A stretch of 64,000 nucleotides of DNA, taken from contig OZ059895.1 in the NCBI GenBank assembly GCA_964057225.1, forward strand, positions 18,319,688-18,383,687, read 5' to 3'. Positions 52,681-64,000 of the stretch are shown piece after piece. Below the pieces are notes generated by a model. The model was not told the DNA's origin and made no database searches. It worked only from the letters and a program-made list of their open reading frames with translations. The stretch comes from Auanema rhodensis (Eukaryota > Nematoda > Chromadorea > Rhabditida > Rhabditidae). The translations under genes and the position numbers were made by a program. Position 1 is the stretch's first letter. Each line of letters opens with the position of its first letter.

Positions 52681-54279
52681 TTAATCAGTAATATTGAGAT
52701 ATTTCGAATTAAGTTTCTTGATAATTTGTTCTTGATCTACAAAGTCAAAAACATGTGGAGCTGACAATATGATTCCAACAGTACCACCTGAAATATGAAA
52801 ATTATGTTTTATTTTATTTGTATTATGTGTCTCGCCCAATGTTATTCCAAAAAATACTAGTAACAATAAACGATCTATGACCATTGCAACATATTTCCAA
52901 TCGTCCCGAATCTAAATTTTTTTAATGTTTGTCACCGTATAGTAATGAATAGTTGCCGTGTCTGTAACTTACTTTTTTTCGACTCATTTGAGTTTTCATG
53001 TGCTCAGCTATATATGCAATTGATTCAACTGTTGTTTTCATCTGAAATATAATTGTAACAAGTTAATAGATGCAGAAAACATAACCAATTATATCGTACC
53101 TCACGACTAATACGTTCTTGTTCTGTTCGTGGTGCTTCATTAATAGGTTCCATGCAAGTCGCTTCTGGTATTGCTCCCTACATTTTTCGAAATATATTAA
53201 ATCTTCTGGTTGTTATACCTCATTTTTCTTTTTTCGAGAAAATCGTCTACTTAATCGCTTTTTCCATTTCGAACAGTTCTCATGATGTTCTTCAGAATTA
53301 GGAGGCTTGGCAATTTTTGTTTGTGTCATTTGCAAGAACGGCACTATTGTAGCCGTCATTGAAGGCATAACCAGACCTAAATTATTAGGTTACTGAAGGA
53401 ATCAAGTTCGAAAAACTGCTTGCTTGTGAGTGAGTGAAAATCACATGTTAGATCTTAATAATCGGTCATTTAATTCACATTATATATAGTTAATGTTAAC
53501 TGTGCACAACAACCAAGGAAAATATATGTGTATTAAGTTAATATAAAGGAAAGTAAAAGAGAAAATATGTTAAGCTATAGATACTATAGTAAAGAATTCA
53601 CATCAAACATTTTCAATAATTTTCGATCAACTTGATTATTGCAGAAAGAAAGACAGAAACAATGAAAAATTGAAAAGTGTAAACTATGTGCAAACTTGAC
53701 TTAAATCATATAGACAGATGTGAATATGATTTATGTATTGAATCTTACTTGGCTCTCCGCTTTCAAAATCTGTATCAGTATCAGTTCGTTCTGTGATTGT
53801 ATCTTCACAGCTACCTAATATATACTTAGATCTAACATATATGTATGTGAGATTTAGTATATAATATATACTATATACAAATGTATATAATGTATATTAT
53901 TATCAAATATAATTTATCCAAATAGTATTTGTAACATACTTGCATCAATAATTTCAGCAGCACAATATTCTTCCACGAAATATCCATTATAAATAGGAAT
54001 ACGTTCTGGACGTCTCATCATTAAAAATTTTGGCAGAAATTCCAAGAAAATCTGCCGAACCCAATTGGGCATCTCGTGTGATAAAGCACTTCGAAAATAA
54101 ACATTGACAATGATGACTGTGACCTGAAAATTAAAATAAAATAATTCACTGATGCATACAATTATAAAATAAATAAAAAACTAACAACAACAGTTATAAT
54201 GTTGAGAACAAATGCTAATAACAGATATTTTCCCATTAAAGGAATATTTGAAGTTGGTGGTAAGATCTATAAACAAATA

Positions 54280-54325
<46 letters not shown>

Positions 54326-57300
54326 TCTTTTTTTTTTTGAATATCAGTTGAAATTTAACAATATTAATAAAATTATAAAAATTTGACATTTATAGTTTCA
54401 AAATTGAGTAGAAATAACCTTTGATACAAGAAGGAGAAACACAACCAAAGCCAATAATAAACTTATTGTCAATGATATTTTCTCTCCTGAATCAGCTGGT
54501 AAATAAAATGCCATCATTGACAAAAATGCCATGAGTACAGTTGGAATAATCAAGATGACTGTATAAAACAATGTTTTCCTGAAATAAGATACATTATATG
54601 AATATTTTTTATTATGTAAACAGTTAAGAAATAGTTAACCTTCGTATTACAAGATTGAAGACAATTCTGCTTTCCTTGGCATCTCGTTTGGTAACCAAAT
54701 ATCCCGGTACATCTACGATATGATATAATAAGTTAGCATGAATAAGTTTTTCAACTACCTATTACATCCCAAATTCCACTGAATTGATAATCAGTTAACT
54801 GAACAGCTTGTATATTGTTATACCAATTGAGTAAAACCTGTAAAATTAAATTTGGAATTGTTTCTGTTTTTTGATTTGTCTGTTCTACCTCATCCGAATT
54901 ATAAGTCCATGATCCAAATACTAATGTACAGCTTTGCTCATCAAATGGAAACCTGAATAATTATTTTTGTATCCATTAATTTAATGTTTATTATACATAC
55001 CATTCAACATCTATCCGACAACTACTTTTGAACATTGCCGGAGGCACCCAAATCACATCACCTCGATGATCAACAAATGCATTTGACTTGAACGATACCT
55101 CATAATTGCCATCAGCACTGAAAATAAAAATGAAACAAAAATTTATTTATAACTAATATAATAAAAATAAAATATTATAATTATATACAACCGCATTATG
55201 ATGTATTTGCACGTAAAATGAACCATAAGCGTGGCTCATTTTTCACGTAATAGGGTGATTGGAATTCATGGAATACATGCATTTATGCTAATTCCCTTAT
55301 ATATATTCTTGAAAAGAAGATTCGACACACTTTGTGTGATTACTCAATTTGCTTTGTAAGACAAATGTAAAACTATAATTAGGAGAGGAAGTCTTCCGAA
55401 ACAAATAAGGAAAGCTTTAGCATGTCGATCTCGCCCACTCATCAGATCTAATTGCACATATAGATCAATTGAATTGCGTTCCGAAACACTGAACTCTTTA
55501 AAGCAATCTATGGTAACTACTCATTATGCATACAATGCGTAATGAAATACTTATAGAATTTGCTTTCACCACATCTTCACCAAATCTTTAGCACGAATGC
55601 ATGTACTTGACCCATTCTCGTTCTCCCTATCTCTCTCAGTCATTACTGATTCTTTAACTTACTTTTTCTTTCTTTTCTTTTTACACCCATCTCTCTTTTT
55701 CTCATTCTTCGCTTATTATTGTTCGAACCAGAAAATGAATATGTTGATATATCTGAAGCTTAATGCCAAAGATTTCAGTGTCTTAATCAAAACATTTTAA
55801 TGTACAATATCAACATTTTAAATCCCTTTTCTTGTTTTTTTTATTTTTCACATCAAATTTTTATTTGAATCGCAATTTGTTTAACGATTATCTGAACTAT
55901 TGTTTTGTGTGAGCACATTCGATATGCTCATTTGTGAGCAGCTTTATCTAATTTACAGATGTGCAACTAACAATTCAGATATTTTGGAAATACGTGAAGA
56001 CACATACGCGATTGATAAAGAAGCAGAAAAGATAAATATATTGACTAAATTAGTCTACTATTTCACAAAGATATATAATAATTATAAAAACATATAAAAA
56101 GACTAAAATCATTTTTTATTTTACAAAAAATGAAAAAGTTTTTTTATTTTTTGATAAAAAAAAACCAAAAATAGTTTGAACATACTTGTTGAATAGTACA
56201 ATATCTGGTAACCATACACGATCAGAAGGAACATGAATAGTTGAAATGTTACCTGAAAATTAAAGATTTTTATTTTTATAAACTAAAACCAACCATAATC
56301 ATCAGGATTCCATCGTAATTGGAAATCATTCCATTTCATTGTTAGCCATACATTTGTATGCAAGATTTGATTTTTTTCATCCTAAAACGATATGAAAATT
56401 GATAAATATTAGAAAATTAAGCTTAAGCTGAACTTACAACGTTAATTAGAAGAATCATAGCAACTCCAAAATCAACAATAACTGGTGGGCTGCAAAAACA
56501 TAAAAGTTTTCAAGAAAAACTGTATACGCTTTGCTTCATAAGCTTAAGGCTTTTCAACTTCAAGCTGATAAACTATTTTACCTGCTCACATTCTGGACTG
56601 GCCGAATCAAACTATTATATTCTCGAAATAAATCGATTAGAAGTCTCTCCTCATCTTCACCAACTTCATCTAAAAATATATTTTAGAAACACCATTAAAA
56701 AAATAAAATAAAAATATGATAAGAATATGAATACTTGGTTATTCGATGTATTGAGAACCAATTTTTTTTTTCTTTCATTCTATTTTTTTTATTTTTCATT
56801 AATAAAACATAAAGAAATAGAAGAAGAAATAATTTTGATTTACTAAATTATTTTACTCAGATTGATGAATTAATTGTCAAGCTGTATTAAATATTCATGA
56901 ATAATAAAAGAATATTATGTATCCTTTTTAGTTCCATTTTTTGCAAAAATAAGAGAAATAAAACATTTTTAATATACATATATATATATATGTATATTAT
57001 CGATTTCATTTCATTTCATAACACCAGAAAGGATTTAAGTTTTTTTCTGTTTATTAAGATGATTGTTGCATGTCAAAAGTTTTAAACAATTTCTTGATTG
57101 TTCATGAAATTGTGTATTGGCTAAAAAGCAATTTGACAATTTTCTCATTCTTTAATGGTCCCAAAACGACTTTCAAAATTTGAAGAACAAAGCATTGCAA
57201 CTACTTGACAAATTTAACCAGTTTTCGGCCACAATAAAAAGTTTCCTCAGATAATTAGAAGAAAATGTAAAAGAGTGAAATGCACAGACTATGGTTTTAG

Positions 57301-60137
57301 TCTTTGTTGATTATTTCAAACTTCCAACTTTTTAATGACTTTAATACTCTAAACTTAATTATATGGCATAATTTATATTGAAAACTTTGTTGTAATTAAC
57401 TAAAATCATCAGTGTGAGCCAACCATTGGTGCTTAAGAATTATCTAATGTTCTTCTTCGTTCATCGTTCATCTATCAAGCTTTCGTTTGTTGTTCAAAGT
57501 GGAAGTTTAATTTAAAAACAAACATACATACATATTATGATGTATGAGGAGATGCAGCTGAGCCAGAAATATACGTTGGAACCTAAGGTTTTACGTTGTT
57601 TATTGTTTTGGAGAAAAACAATCCAATGAATATGAATTGACTGCTGGTTTTGTAGAACTGATTTATAATATCAGTTTAAGAGATAGAATGTGAAAGAAAG
57701 AAAGATAGGGAGAATAGAGGTAAAAAACAAAAAACGAAAAAGACAGGATCATATTGGAGATAGTTATAGTATAGAGAGTGGGGAGAGAAAGTGAAAAAAA
57801 ATAGTTGTAGCCAGAGAGTGTTTAGATACCCATTGTTCTAAAATGATAGACGAATAGAGAACTCCACACAAGGAATAAATAACTTTAATCTTATTTTCCC
57901 TTCTGCCCTGTTAGCTTTCTTTTAAAAAAATGGACGTCTAGCAAGATTTCAGAATCATGTGCTAATATATAGAAATTCGTATGATATTGTGAAATGCTAA
58001 AGTTATTGTTTAGCAGTTTGAGTTTATGTAAATTAACAACTAGAAGATCATTTCAAGAAACAGCATATTGAATGATGAAAAGGGCTAATATCGATAATGC
58101 AATTAACTACACTGCATGATATTGAAGAATAAATGAATTACTCGTACTGATGTTGTTAATTTCCATCTCTTTATGTTAATTTTTACTTTTTTCTTATTAA
58201 TTAAATTTCACTGTTACGGATAAGACAATACAATTATAGAATTTTTCAATAAACCAACATCACCAGAAAAATTAGATGCTTCGATTTGTCAGTTGGAAGG
58301 TTTTCCTTTAAATCCGAAGCAGTCTTGTCATATATTTATCCAAAAATGGTTTGTATTTGGCTTGCATGTCATGGACTAGTTCAAGTAAATACTAAACTTT
58401 CATATATACATATATTTAGCTCTATGTACATGAAGGATAGAATAGGTAGCGAGAAAATAAAATAAATATAATTTAGATGAAAATTATATTTTTCATTTGT
58501 ATGTTATAACATGAAACAATCATTAGAAATTGAAAATCAATCATGTTTTGTTTCTATCTGCTCTTCACTCAAGTTTCATTGAAATTCTTTTCTTCGTCCG
58601 CAACTTAAACTACTTTTCTTCATTTTTCTGAGAAAAGTAAAGTGTCTAACCTACTAGACTTTTCACATCAGATTGTATTCAGACGTAAAGACGAAAGATG
58701 CTTACATCTCCCACCCATCAAGCTCATGCTGCCCTCAGGCTAATAAAACGTTTCTGATCAAGAACACTCAAGCTGCCCACAATATATATATTAGACATAA
58801 GAATTTTCGTCAAGTATTACTTTTCATGAAGATTGCAACTTTTCATATCGGCCGACCACATTGTATATACTATGTGGTTAACAAAGAAGCAGAAATCATC
58901 ACACAAATGCTCCATGACATAAAAGATTATAAAGATGTGTGGTCGCTCACGCTGGGCTTCTCTCTACCATGCTGACCTCGTGGTCATCGTTCTACGCATT
59001 TTAGATGACGAAGATGAAGTACGAGAATGAAGAGCAAACGGCCATAATGTGGTCGATGGAATAATGTTTGTTGACCTGCATACTGACTCCTTCATTTTGC
59101 TTTTTGTTAATATTTGCAGCATCAGTGGTAGCTAAGTATGTTTCATAATCAAGCACATGAAACATCTAAATTTTAAAACCTATATATGTTTTGCTTGAAG
59201 AATATCATGTGGATCAGAAACACATGGTGCTGCCATTAAACCGACAAAGGATGGGTCGTCGGAGGGGGGACTGAAAAAGTGGCTTGAAGCCTTATGTAGG
59301 GCTGATCATCAGAATGGAGTAGAAGAGCAACAAACCAGAGGCGTTGAATTAGAACAGATTTTCGAATGAGTGACTACGAGAGAGAGAGAGCAACCAAGGG
59401 ATAAGGGAAACAATAAGGAAAAGGAATTGAATCAAATAGATACAAATAGACATACAATGGATGCTAAAGGAATAACAAATGAAAAATCGATGTTTATTTC
59501 ATTTTTCCCTCTGATACGCTCAAAGAGATAAAGATAAAGAGAGAGAGATAAAAATAAAGTGGGTAGGCAATAGAGAGAAAAAGAAGCAAGGGCGATGAGA
59601 GAAACCAAGAAAGAAAGAGAAACAGAGAAAGTATATATAGAATCCCAAAGCATTTTTTATTATTATTTTTATCTTCTTGTTTTAGTCATTGGAGACAATT
59701 GAAAGAAGGTAATCAATGTGAGACACATTCTCTACCCTTCTTCTGAGTGCCACTGCAAGCGTGCACATCAGATATGAAAAGATCAAAATGTCTTCCATTT
59801 CTATACAAGATGACAAAGCACAAACTGACGAAGAGTGTAAATCTATGGTGGTGGTAGTTAGCAGGTACGGAAATGTAGCAAATAAAATGGAAAATTGAAA
59901 AAAAAATTAAAAATATGACGTACCTCGTTCTTCAGATGATGTCGGTGGATGACTAGTTTTCGGATTATCCGATGTAACATCAGTTGATGCTGTTGAAGTT
60001 ACATGATCCGCGAATGAAGATTTTGAACTGCTTGTTGGAAATGTCAAATCTTGAATATCTTGAAGATCCAATACACATATAGTTTGAGTAATAGCTTGAC
60101 TAAGAATACTAAGCTGAATAATAGTAAAGAATGCCAT
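52681..60137 (-). CDS. Nicotinic acetylcholine receptor subunit, non-alpha type, complete (18 exons, 606 aa)
   Basis: Exons in order of translation: 59924-60137, 56582-56669, 56438-56489, 56294-56381, 56186-56252, 55001-55117, 54889-54952, 54759-54837, 54640-54712, 54419-54578, 54186-54266, 53940-54123, 53749-53814, 53219-53376, 53100-53177, 52973-53041, 52836-52911, 52681-52787. All splice phases join and total 1821 nt. The product is a pentameric ligand-gated channel subunit of the plasma membrane, expected at cholinergic synapses. A hydrophobic start (about residues 3-21) is a likely signal peptide, followed by a Ser/Thr-rich linker. The Cys-loop is C203-C217 with 13 residues between and FPFDEQ inside. 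[10 protein letters not shown] (161-170) is loop A, W135 loop D and GSWTYN (222-227) loop B. M1 is about 287-308, M2 314-334 with E313 at -1' and L323 at 9', M3 347-370 and M4 554-580. Loop C lacks the vicinal Cys pair, so it is non-alpha. E313 predicts cation selectivity. The cytoplasmic loop has a basic patch in exon 14. Confidence 0.93.
52788..52835 (-). other. 48-nt intron with GC donor inside the M4 coding region
   Basis: Removing this segment joins ...FFGITLG to GTVGIIL, the usual M4 sequence of nicotinic subunits. The donor reads G|GCGAGA, one base from the strong donor G|GTGAGA, and the acceptor is TTTCAG. The segment is 48 nt, has no in-frame stop and is a multiple of three, so unspliced RNA would insert 16 polar residues in M4 without a frameshift. 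Its length matches the other short introns of the gene (41-62 nt). Confidence 0.75.
54282..54320. repeat. TA microsatellite in intron 10 of the receptor gene
   Basis: About 20 perfect TA dinucleotides lie in the intron between the M1-M2 exon and the M3 exon. Confidence 0.9.
55118..56185 (-). other. Intron 5 of the receptor gene (1068 nt)
   Basis: GT-AG intron between the loop A exon and the Cys-loop exon. It is AT-rich with poly-A and poly-T tracts. Short open frames near 55597-55800 and 55900-56097 have biased, low-complexity sequence. I see no gene or mobile element. Confidence 0.85.
56670..59923 (-). other. Intron 1 of the receptor gene (3254 nt)
   Basis: GT-AG intron separating the signal-peptide exon from the rest, with donor gtacgt and acceptor tttttag. 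It is by far the largest intron of the gene. It is mostly AT-rich, with a more GC-rich island at about 58680-59340 and purine-rich GA tracts at about 59370-59640. Apart from the island no structure stands out. Confidence 0.85.
58680..59340. other. GC-richer island in intron 1, origin unknown
   Basis: The base composition is clearly less AT-rich than the rest of the intron. An open frame of 100 codons on the plus strand (58673-58975) has four cysteines but matches no family I know, and its start lies in AT-rich sequence. The island could be a decayed mobile element or a non-coding exon. I see no terminal repeats, reverse-transcriptase motifs or poly-A tail. Confidence 0.3.
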
Positions 60138-60169
60138 GATGAATCAGAATATCAGTATCAGGCGAACAA

Positions 60170-60204
60170 GCTTGTAAATCATTCAAGCCGTAGCATAGTT
60201 AGTA
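60170..60204 (-). promoter_or_regulatory. Possible 3' splice site upstream of the receptor start codon
   Basis: The perfect branch-point string TACTAAC (60204-60198) is followed 28 nt later by an AG at 60172-60171. A non-coding 5' exon or a trans-spliced leader could join here, 33 nt before the ATG. The tract before the AG is only weakly pyrimidine-rich. Confidence 0.25.
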
Positions 60205-60398
60205 ATCAGAATAAAATAAATTAGATGGAGAAATAGTCTAGAGGTGCTAGCCAATTCAGATCGTGGCAGAATATTATGCAACAAGACTATGTTGATGATG
60301 ATTATGATGCCAACGACGACGACGAAGTGAAAAATTAAAGAGTAATAACTGCGTTTAAAAAATTGCAGAACTATACAAAATAATTATAAAAATATTAA

Positions 60399-60418
60399 TA
60401 TATATATATATTTATATA

Positions 60419-60450
<32 letters not shown>
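60399..60450. repeat. TA microsatellite
   Basis: A run of TA dinucleotides with a short interruption (ttatatatgaa) near 60410-60422. Confidence 0.88.
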
Positions 60451-60456
<6 letters not shown>

Positions 60457-60564
60457 ATAGTTAGCAGTTCTTCTTCCTTTGTATATGTGTGTGAGAGACA
60501 GAGTTATACGTGTTTTTGCTTGAGAATTTAGATATATTATCTATAGAAATAGGAAGAATATATA

Positions 60565-60566
<2 letters not shown>

Positions 60567-60602
<36 letters not shown>
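60567..60602. repeat. TA microsatellite
   Basis: About 18 uninterrupted TA dinucleotides. Confidence 0.9.
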
Positions 60603-60604
<2 letters not shown>

Positions 60605-60721
60605 CGTACGTATGATTATTAAGCAAAAATTCACAAAGCTTGTGAATTTGGAAAATCCAGTAGAACAAGAACAAGATGAAAACGAAGAAACAGCTTCAGC
60701 TTATTCACTTGTCTCAAAATC

Positions 60722-60770
60722 TACACACACACACACATGCACATACACATATACCACACATACACACACC
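60722..60770. repeat. CA-rich microsatellite
   Basis: Imperfect CA/TA dinucleotide tract running into a CT-rich tract. Confidence 0.85.
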
Positions 60771-61040
60771 CTCTCTTTCTCTTTCTGTTATCTCTTTTTC
60801 TATACCTCACTCTCAAGCTATCTCGTGGGAATCTCTATTCTATCGTTCGTTCTCTTTTTCTCTTTTTCTCTGCCTCTCTTCTATTCTTTTTCTTTTTGAG
60901 TAAAATATTACTATGATTTCTCTTATTCTTGGGCGTTTTCTTCGTTTTCTAACAAAACCTCTTGCTCAAACTATTCGGGCTCTGTCTCTCGCACTCTCAC
61001 TATGAATATGTATCTGTGAGTTGACTTGCCAAAAGATCGA

Positions 61041-61300
61041 CACTTTCAGTCGCTCCAATGACATCCCCCTCGAGGCTCCGCCTCCTCCGACTCATATATG
61101 GTCCCAAAGGGAATTGGCGCCGCTCCGTTTTAACTGAAAGACCAGCAGTTGCTGTTCCATTTGTCGAGATAACTTGACATATTGCCTTCGACGACGACGA
61201 CGTGTGAATTCATTGAATTCAGACGGGTGACCAATGCTCGTCGTCTCATTTGTCTGTTAGCTTGCCTCCAATAGCATTAAAGCGGCTCTTGATATATGCT
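61041..61300. promoter_or_regulatory. GC-richer patch upstream of the receptor gene, possible promoter
   Basis: This patch is markedly less AT-rich than its surroundings. It contains a GC-box-like string on the minus strand (GGAGGCGGAGCC, near 61075-61086) and a GAC triplet repeat near 61188-61203. It lies about 0.9 kb upstream of the receptor ATG on the minus strand. No coding frame is supported. Confidence 0.3.
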
Positions 61301-62675
61301 GTGACTTATCTTTCCCCTTATTCTTGATATTCTCGACACATACATATAATCGAAAAAAATCCTTCATATTCTACCCATTCTTCTCTCATCTGAAATTTTC
61401 CTGATGGCACAAAATGAACAAAATACTATAACGCCGTGATAATTCAAAATTCAAAATAAATATGCAAATACAAATAATAAAATACAAATAAGTACATAGA
61501 ATACACATAATACATACATAATATCCAGCGTAAACTTTGGTATACATCAACTTTTTTTTATTTTTGAATCTTCAAAATGGGTTTTAATTACCCCATCACT
61601 TGCTTCTCATTTAATTTTTAAAATAAGAATTCACTAACCTGCCTGCACAAGTAGAATTTTCATATTGAATGAATCAATATTCAATAAAATTATACACCAA
61701 GCTGAATCTGTTAAATACAATAAAATTAAAATTATTTTAAAAAATATGAAATGAGTACTATTAAAACGTAATATCAGAATTAATATACAAATTTTCTTGA
61801 ATTAAAAACAACGAGCATGATATATCATAGAGTAAATTGTTTGAGCGGTGAATACGTTGGTGTAAGTTCCATCTATAGCTTAAATAGAAGGAAAGAAGGA
61901 TGAGCTAATAGAAATTCGAGTGATTGTATTTTACCTTCTGCTCGGATTCTACTTCAAGTTCAATTATCTCGAGGGACACTCGAAGCAATTGACTTCGGTG
62001 TAAGCTATTTCGACTATAACCTGATGTTGGTTTGAAAAATATTTCGCTTTTTTCTTTTTCTAATTGATATGTTTTAAAAGTTTTACGTATGTTTCGATTT
62101 GAATATCATATCTGATACTTCACAGCTTTAAACCATTGTTACACCTTAAATCATCTACTTGTTAATCTCGGTTAGAGACTCAACTATCCGATAAAACAAA
62201 GTTTCATTTCACTTAAAACTTTGAAATTGCTGAGCACTATGACTAAGTTTCTATTCTTTCAGCAAAGTCGTTTCTGTTTCAAAGACAGAATTTTCCATCT
62301 TACTCAGTTCTACTTATTTATGCAAAATCTACGTTTAGCATTTTTTAATGAAGCCAAGCCTAACTTTCCTTTTTTGTAATTTCTCTATCAGTTTATTGGA
62401 TTTATACATTCATTTTGTTTATGTTTCCTATTGTTTCTTAAATAAATAAATAAAACATATAATTATTACATGTATTTGATATATTTTTAATGGTTTTGAA
62501 TCACAATATATATGTGAAGAGACAAGAAAATATTATAAAAAGATCTTCTGGACAATAATGTCCATAATAAAGATAGATAAAAAAGAAAAAAAGAATACAA
62601 AAATACAAAAAAAGAACAAATTGAAGATGTTAAATGGAGACAGGGAGAGATAAAGAGAGAGAAAGAGAAAAAAAA

Positions 62676-62678
<3 letters not shown>
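61301..62678. other. AT-rich intergenic sequence, nothing recognised
   Basis: No credible coding frame, RNA gene or mobile element is seen on either strand. Confidence 0.7.

Positions 62679-62731
<53 letters not shown>
62679..62731. repeat. GA microsatellite
   Basis: About 25 GA dinucleotides. The two overlapping minus-strand frames across it encode only Leu-Ser repeats and are artefacts. Confidence 0.92.
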
Positions 62732-62734
<3 letters not shown>

Positions 62735-63640
62735 TAGGGAGGGAAATGAGAACCAAAAACGTGCGATATGAAGTTCACTACGGGTCCTAAATATAACAAA
62801 AAAATATATAATATAAATATATATAAATTCTCTTCAGATCTATAAAAATATATATAATTAATAATATAATTGAACTAAATTATATTCTAATGAAAAAACA
62901 AAACAAAAGATTCTATTTAAGTTTAGAAGAAAAATAATATATTTATAATACAGCTCATAACAAAATGATCGGTACATTTGATCTAACAGGCCTTATAATT
63001 ATAAAAAAAATTGAGATAGAGAAGTAATAAAGCGTGTGTTTTAATAAAATTATTTTATTATTGTGTTGAATTGAATGAAGAAGCGGGAATTTACTTGTAA
63101 TAATTTCACATTGATCAATGAAATTGGTTGAAGAACAGTAGATCAGCTTACCAAACTTTTCATACAATTGCTTTTCGAAATGAAATCATCTAGTCCAATC
63201 ACAATATTCAAAACATAATGATTAGGATGATAACATTGTTCATGGAGAACATGGAAGAATGGTGAAAATTAAAGATGATCCGTAAAGAAGAGAGTAATCT
63301 GTGCACACGAACTTGGTTAAGGAAGGATGGAACAGGGAAAAGAGAGTAGAAGAAATAGAAGGGAAGAGAGATGAAAAAAATAATTGAGAATGAAGAAATA
63401 AAAATATTTGAGCAAATTAATGTTATTTGTTGAAATTCAACTTCTAACGCTGTGCAGAGTTAGAAAGCCATGTGAGCTGTAAAAACGGCAGTTTAACTAG
63501 TTTGGTGATAGCTCTCTGATATGTGATGAGATGACGAACATTCTTTGAATTTTTTATCAAAAAAAATTAATTTGTTTATGGGCTGACAATGTATTCAGAA
63601 AAAAATGTGATTTATGCTCAATGAAGCTTATCATCTGATC
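62732..63640. other. AT-rich intergenic sequence, nothing recognised
   Basis: No gene-like frame. A 70-codon minus-strand frame at 62955-63167 is low-complexity and has no family resemblance. Confidence 0.7.
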
Positions 63641-63740
63641 ACAGATACCGTACGCCGGTGCTTTATGAGGATATACAGTAAACAATGGGGGCGGAGCTTA
63701 TTACAGTATGCCTGCGCAGGTGAGGGGGGGGTTAATCTTA
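63641..63740. promoter_or_regulatory. GC-box-containing patch near the right edge
   Basis: A short GC-rich stretch holds GGGGGCGGAGC near 63686-63698 and the palindrome-like CCTGCGCAGG near 63711-63720, followed by a G run. These resemble Sp1-type and NRF1-type sites. It could be the promoter of a gene beyond the window. From 63741 to the edge I see nothing. Confidence 0.3.
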
Positions 63741-64000
63741 GTAGGTGAATGGTATTGTTTATGGCAAGGAAATGTGAAGATCAGTATAAATTTCTGATAA
63801 CAAGCGAATATGTGTTAAAACAGCAGAATATTATACCATATACACTATTCGCTCAGATCATAAACGTTCTCACTAATTTAGGATCAAAAATGTTTCATCT
63901 TATGTTTTTCATCAAAAACAAAAACTAAAAATTTTGGGAGATAATGAAAAATAATACACACGCTTGAAGTATTGTCGTAAAATGACGTTATATATGGTAG

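Larger units (their letters stand above)
60205..61040. other. Upstream region of the receptor gene, microsatellite-rich
   Basis: No gene recognised. TA repeats lie at about 60399-60450 and 60567-60602, a CA-rich stretch at about 60722-60770 and a CT-rich stretch at about 60770-60900. A 129-codon frame at 60510-60899 is made of these simple repeats and is not credible as a gene. Confidence 0.8.

Noticed and set aside
52681-52884. Independent 67-codon gene
   Set aside because: It is the last two exons of the receptor gene read through the 48-nt GC-AG intron.
55597-57085. Short plus-strand frames opposite the receptor gene
   Set aside because: AT-rich chance frames within introns, with no motif or splice support.
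58673-58975. 100-codon plus-strand gene inside intron 1
   Set aside because: No recognised family, no neighbouring signals, and it lies inside an intron on the opposite strand. It is kept only as an island of unknown origin.
59907-60137. Stand-alone 76-codon gene
   Set aside because: It is exon 1 of the receptor gene; the final five codons belong to intron 1.
60510-60903. 129- and 75-codon frames
   Set aside because: They are built from TA, CA and CT microsatellites and have low-complexity products.
62487-62799. Two Leu-Ser-rich frames on the minus strand
   Set aside because: They are translations of the GA microsatellite and adjoining purine-rich DNA.

Overview
This window is eukaryotic and AT-rich, with a nuclear-type gene structure of many 40-60 nt GT-AG introns. 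The only recognisable protein genes are subunits of nicotinic acetylcholine receptors. The sequence looks like an invertebrate, and a flatworm such as a schistosome is the most plausible source. That assignment is inference: nothing in the window proves it.

Positions 1-52143 are one uninterrupted tandem array of a 264-bp unit. Each unit carries one minus-strand tRNA-Ala with anticodon AGC and a 192-bp spacer. I count 198 tRNA copies. Their starts are 35+264k for k=0-104, then one 71-nt copy at 27755-27825 (k=105), then 34+264k for k=106-197; every copy except k=105 is 72 nt, so end = start+71. The array enters from the left edge, so the true copy number is higher. The tRNA has a canonical cloverleaf, the alanine identity pair G3:U70, discriminator A73, intact A and B boxes, no intron, and a T5 polymerase III terminator 8 nt downstream. 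About 167 copies match the consensus; about 31 carry substitutions or a deletion. Several lesions recur at multi-unit intervals (2, 5, 8, 10 or 11 units), which records recent block duplications by unequal exchange.

The array ends abruptly at 52143. Directly beside it, at 52171-52393, are two intact exons of a second, partial nicotinic receptor subunit on the minus strand. Its last visible splice donor points into the array, so the array either sits in an intron of that gene or has truncated it.

Positions 52681-60137 (minus strand) hold a complete 18-exon gene for a 606-residue Cys-loop receptor subunit. All splice phases agree, and it has a probable signal peptide, the 13-residue Cys-loop and four membrane segments. 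It lacks the vicinal cysteines of alpha subunits and has the glutamate typical of cation-selective pores. One intron in the M4 segment appears to be a 48-nt GC-AG intron.

Positions 60138-64000 contain no gene I can support. They hold TA, CA and GA microsatellites and two GC-richer patches that could be promoter-like.
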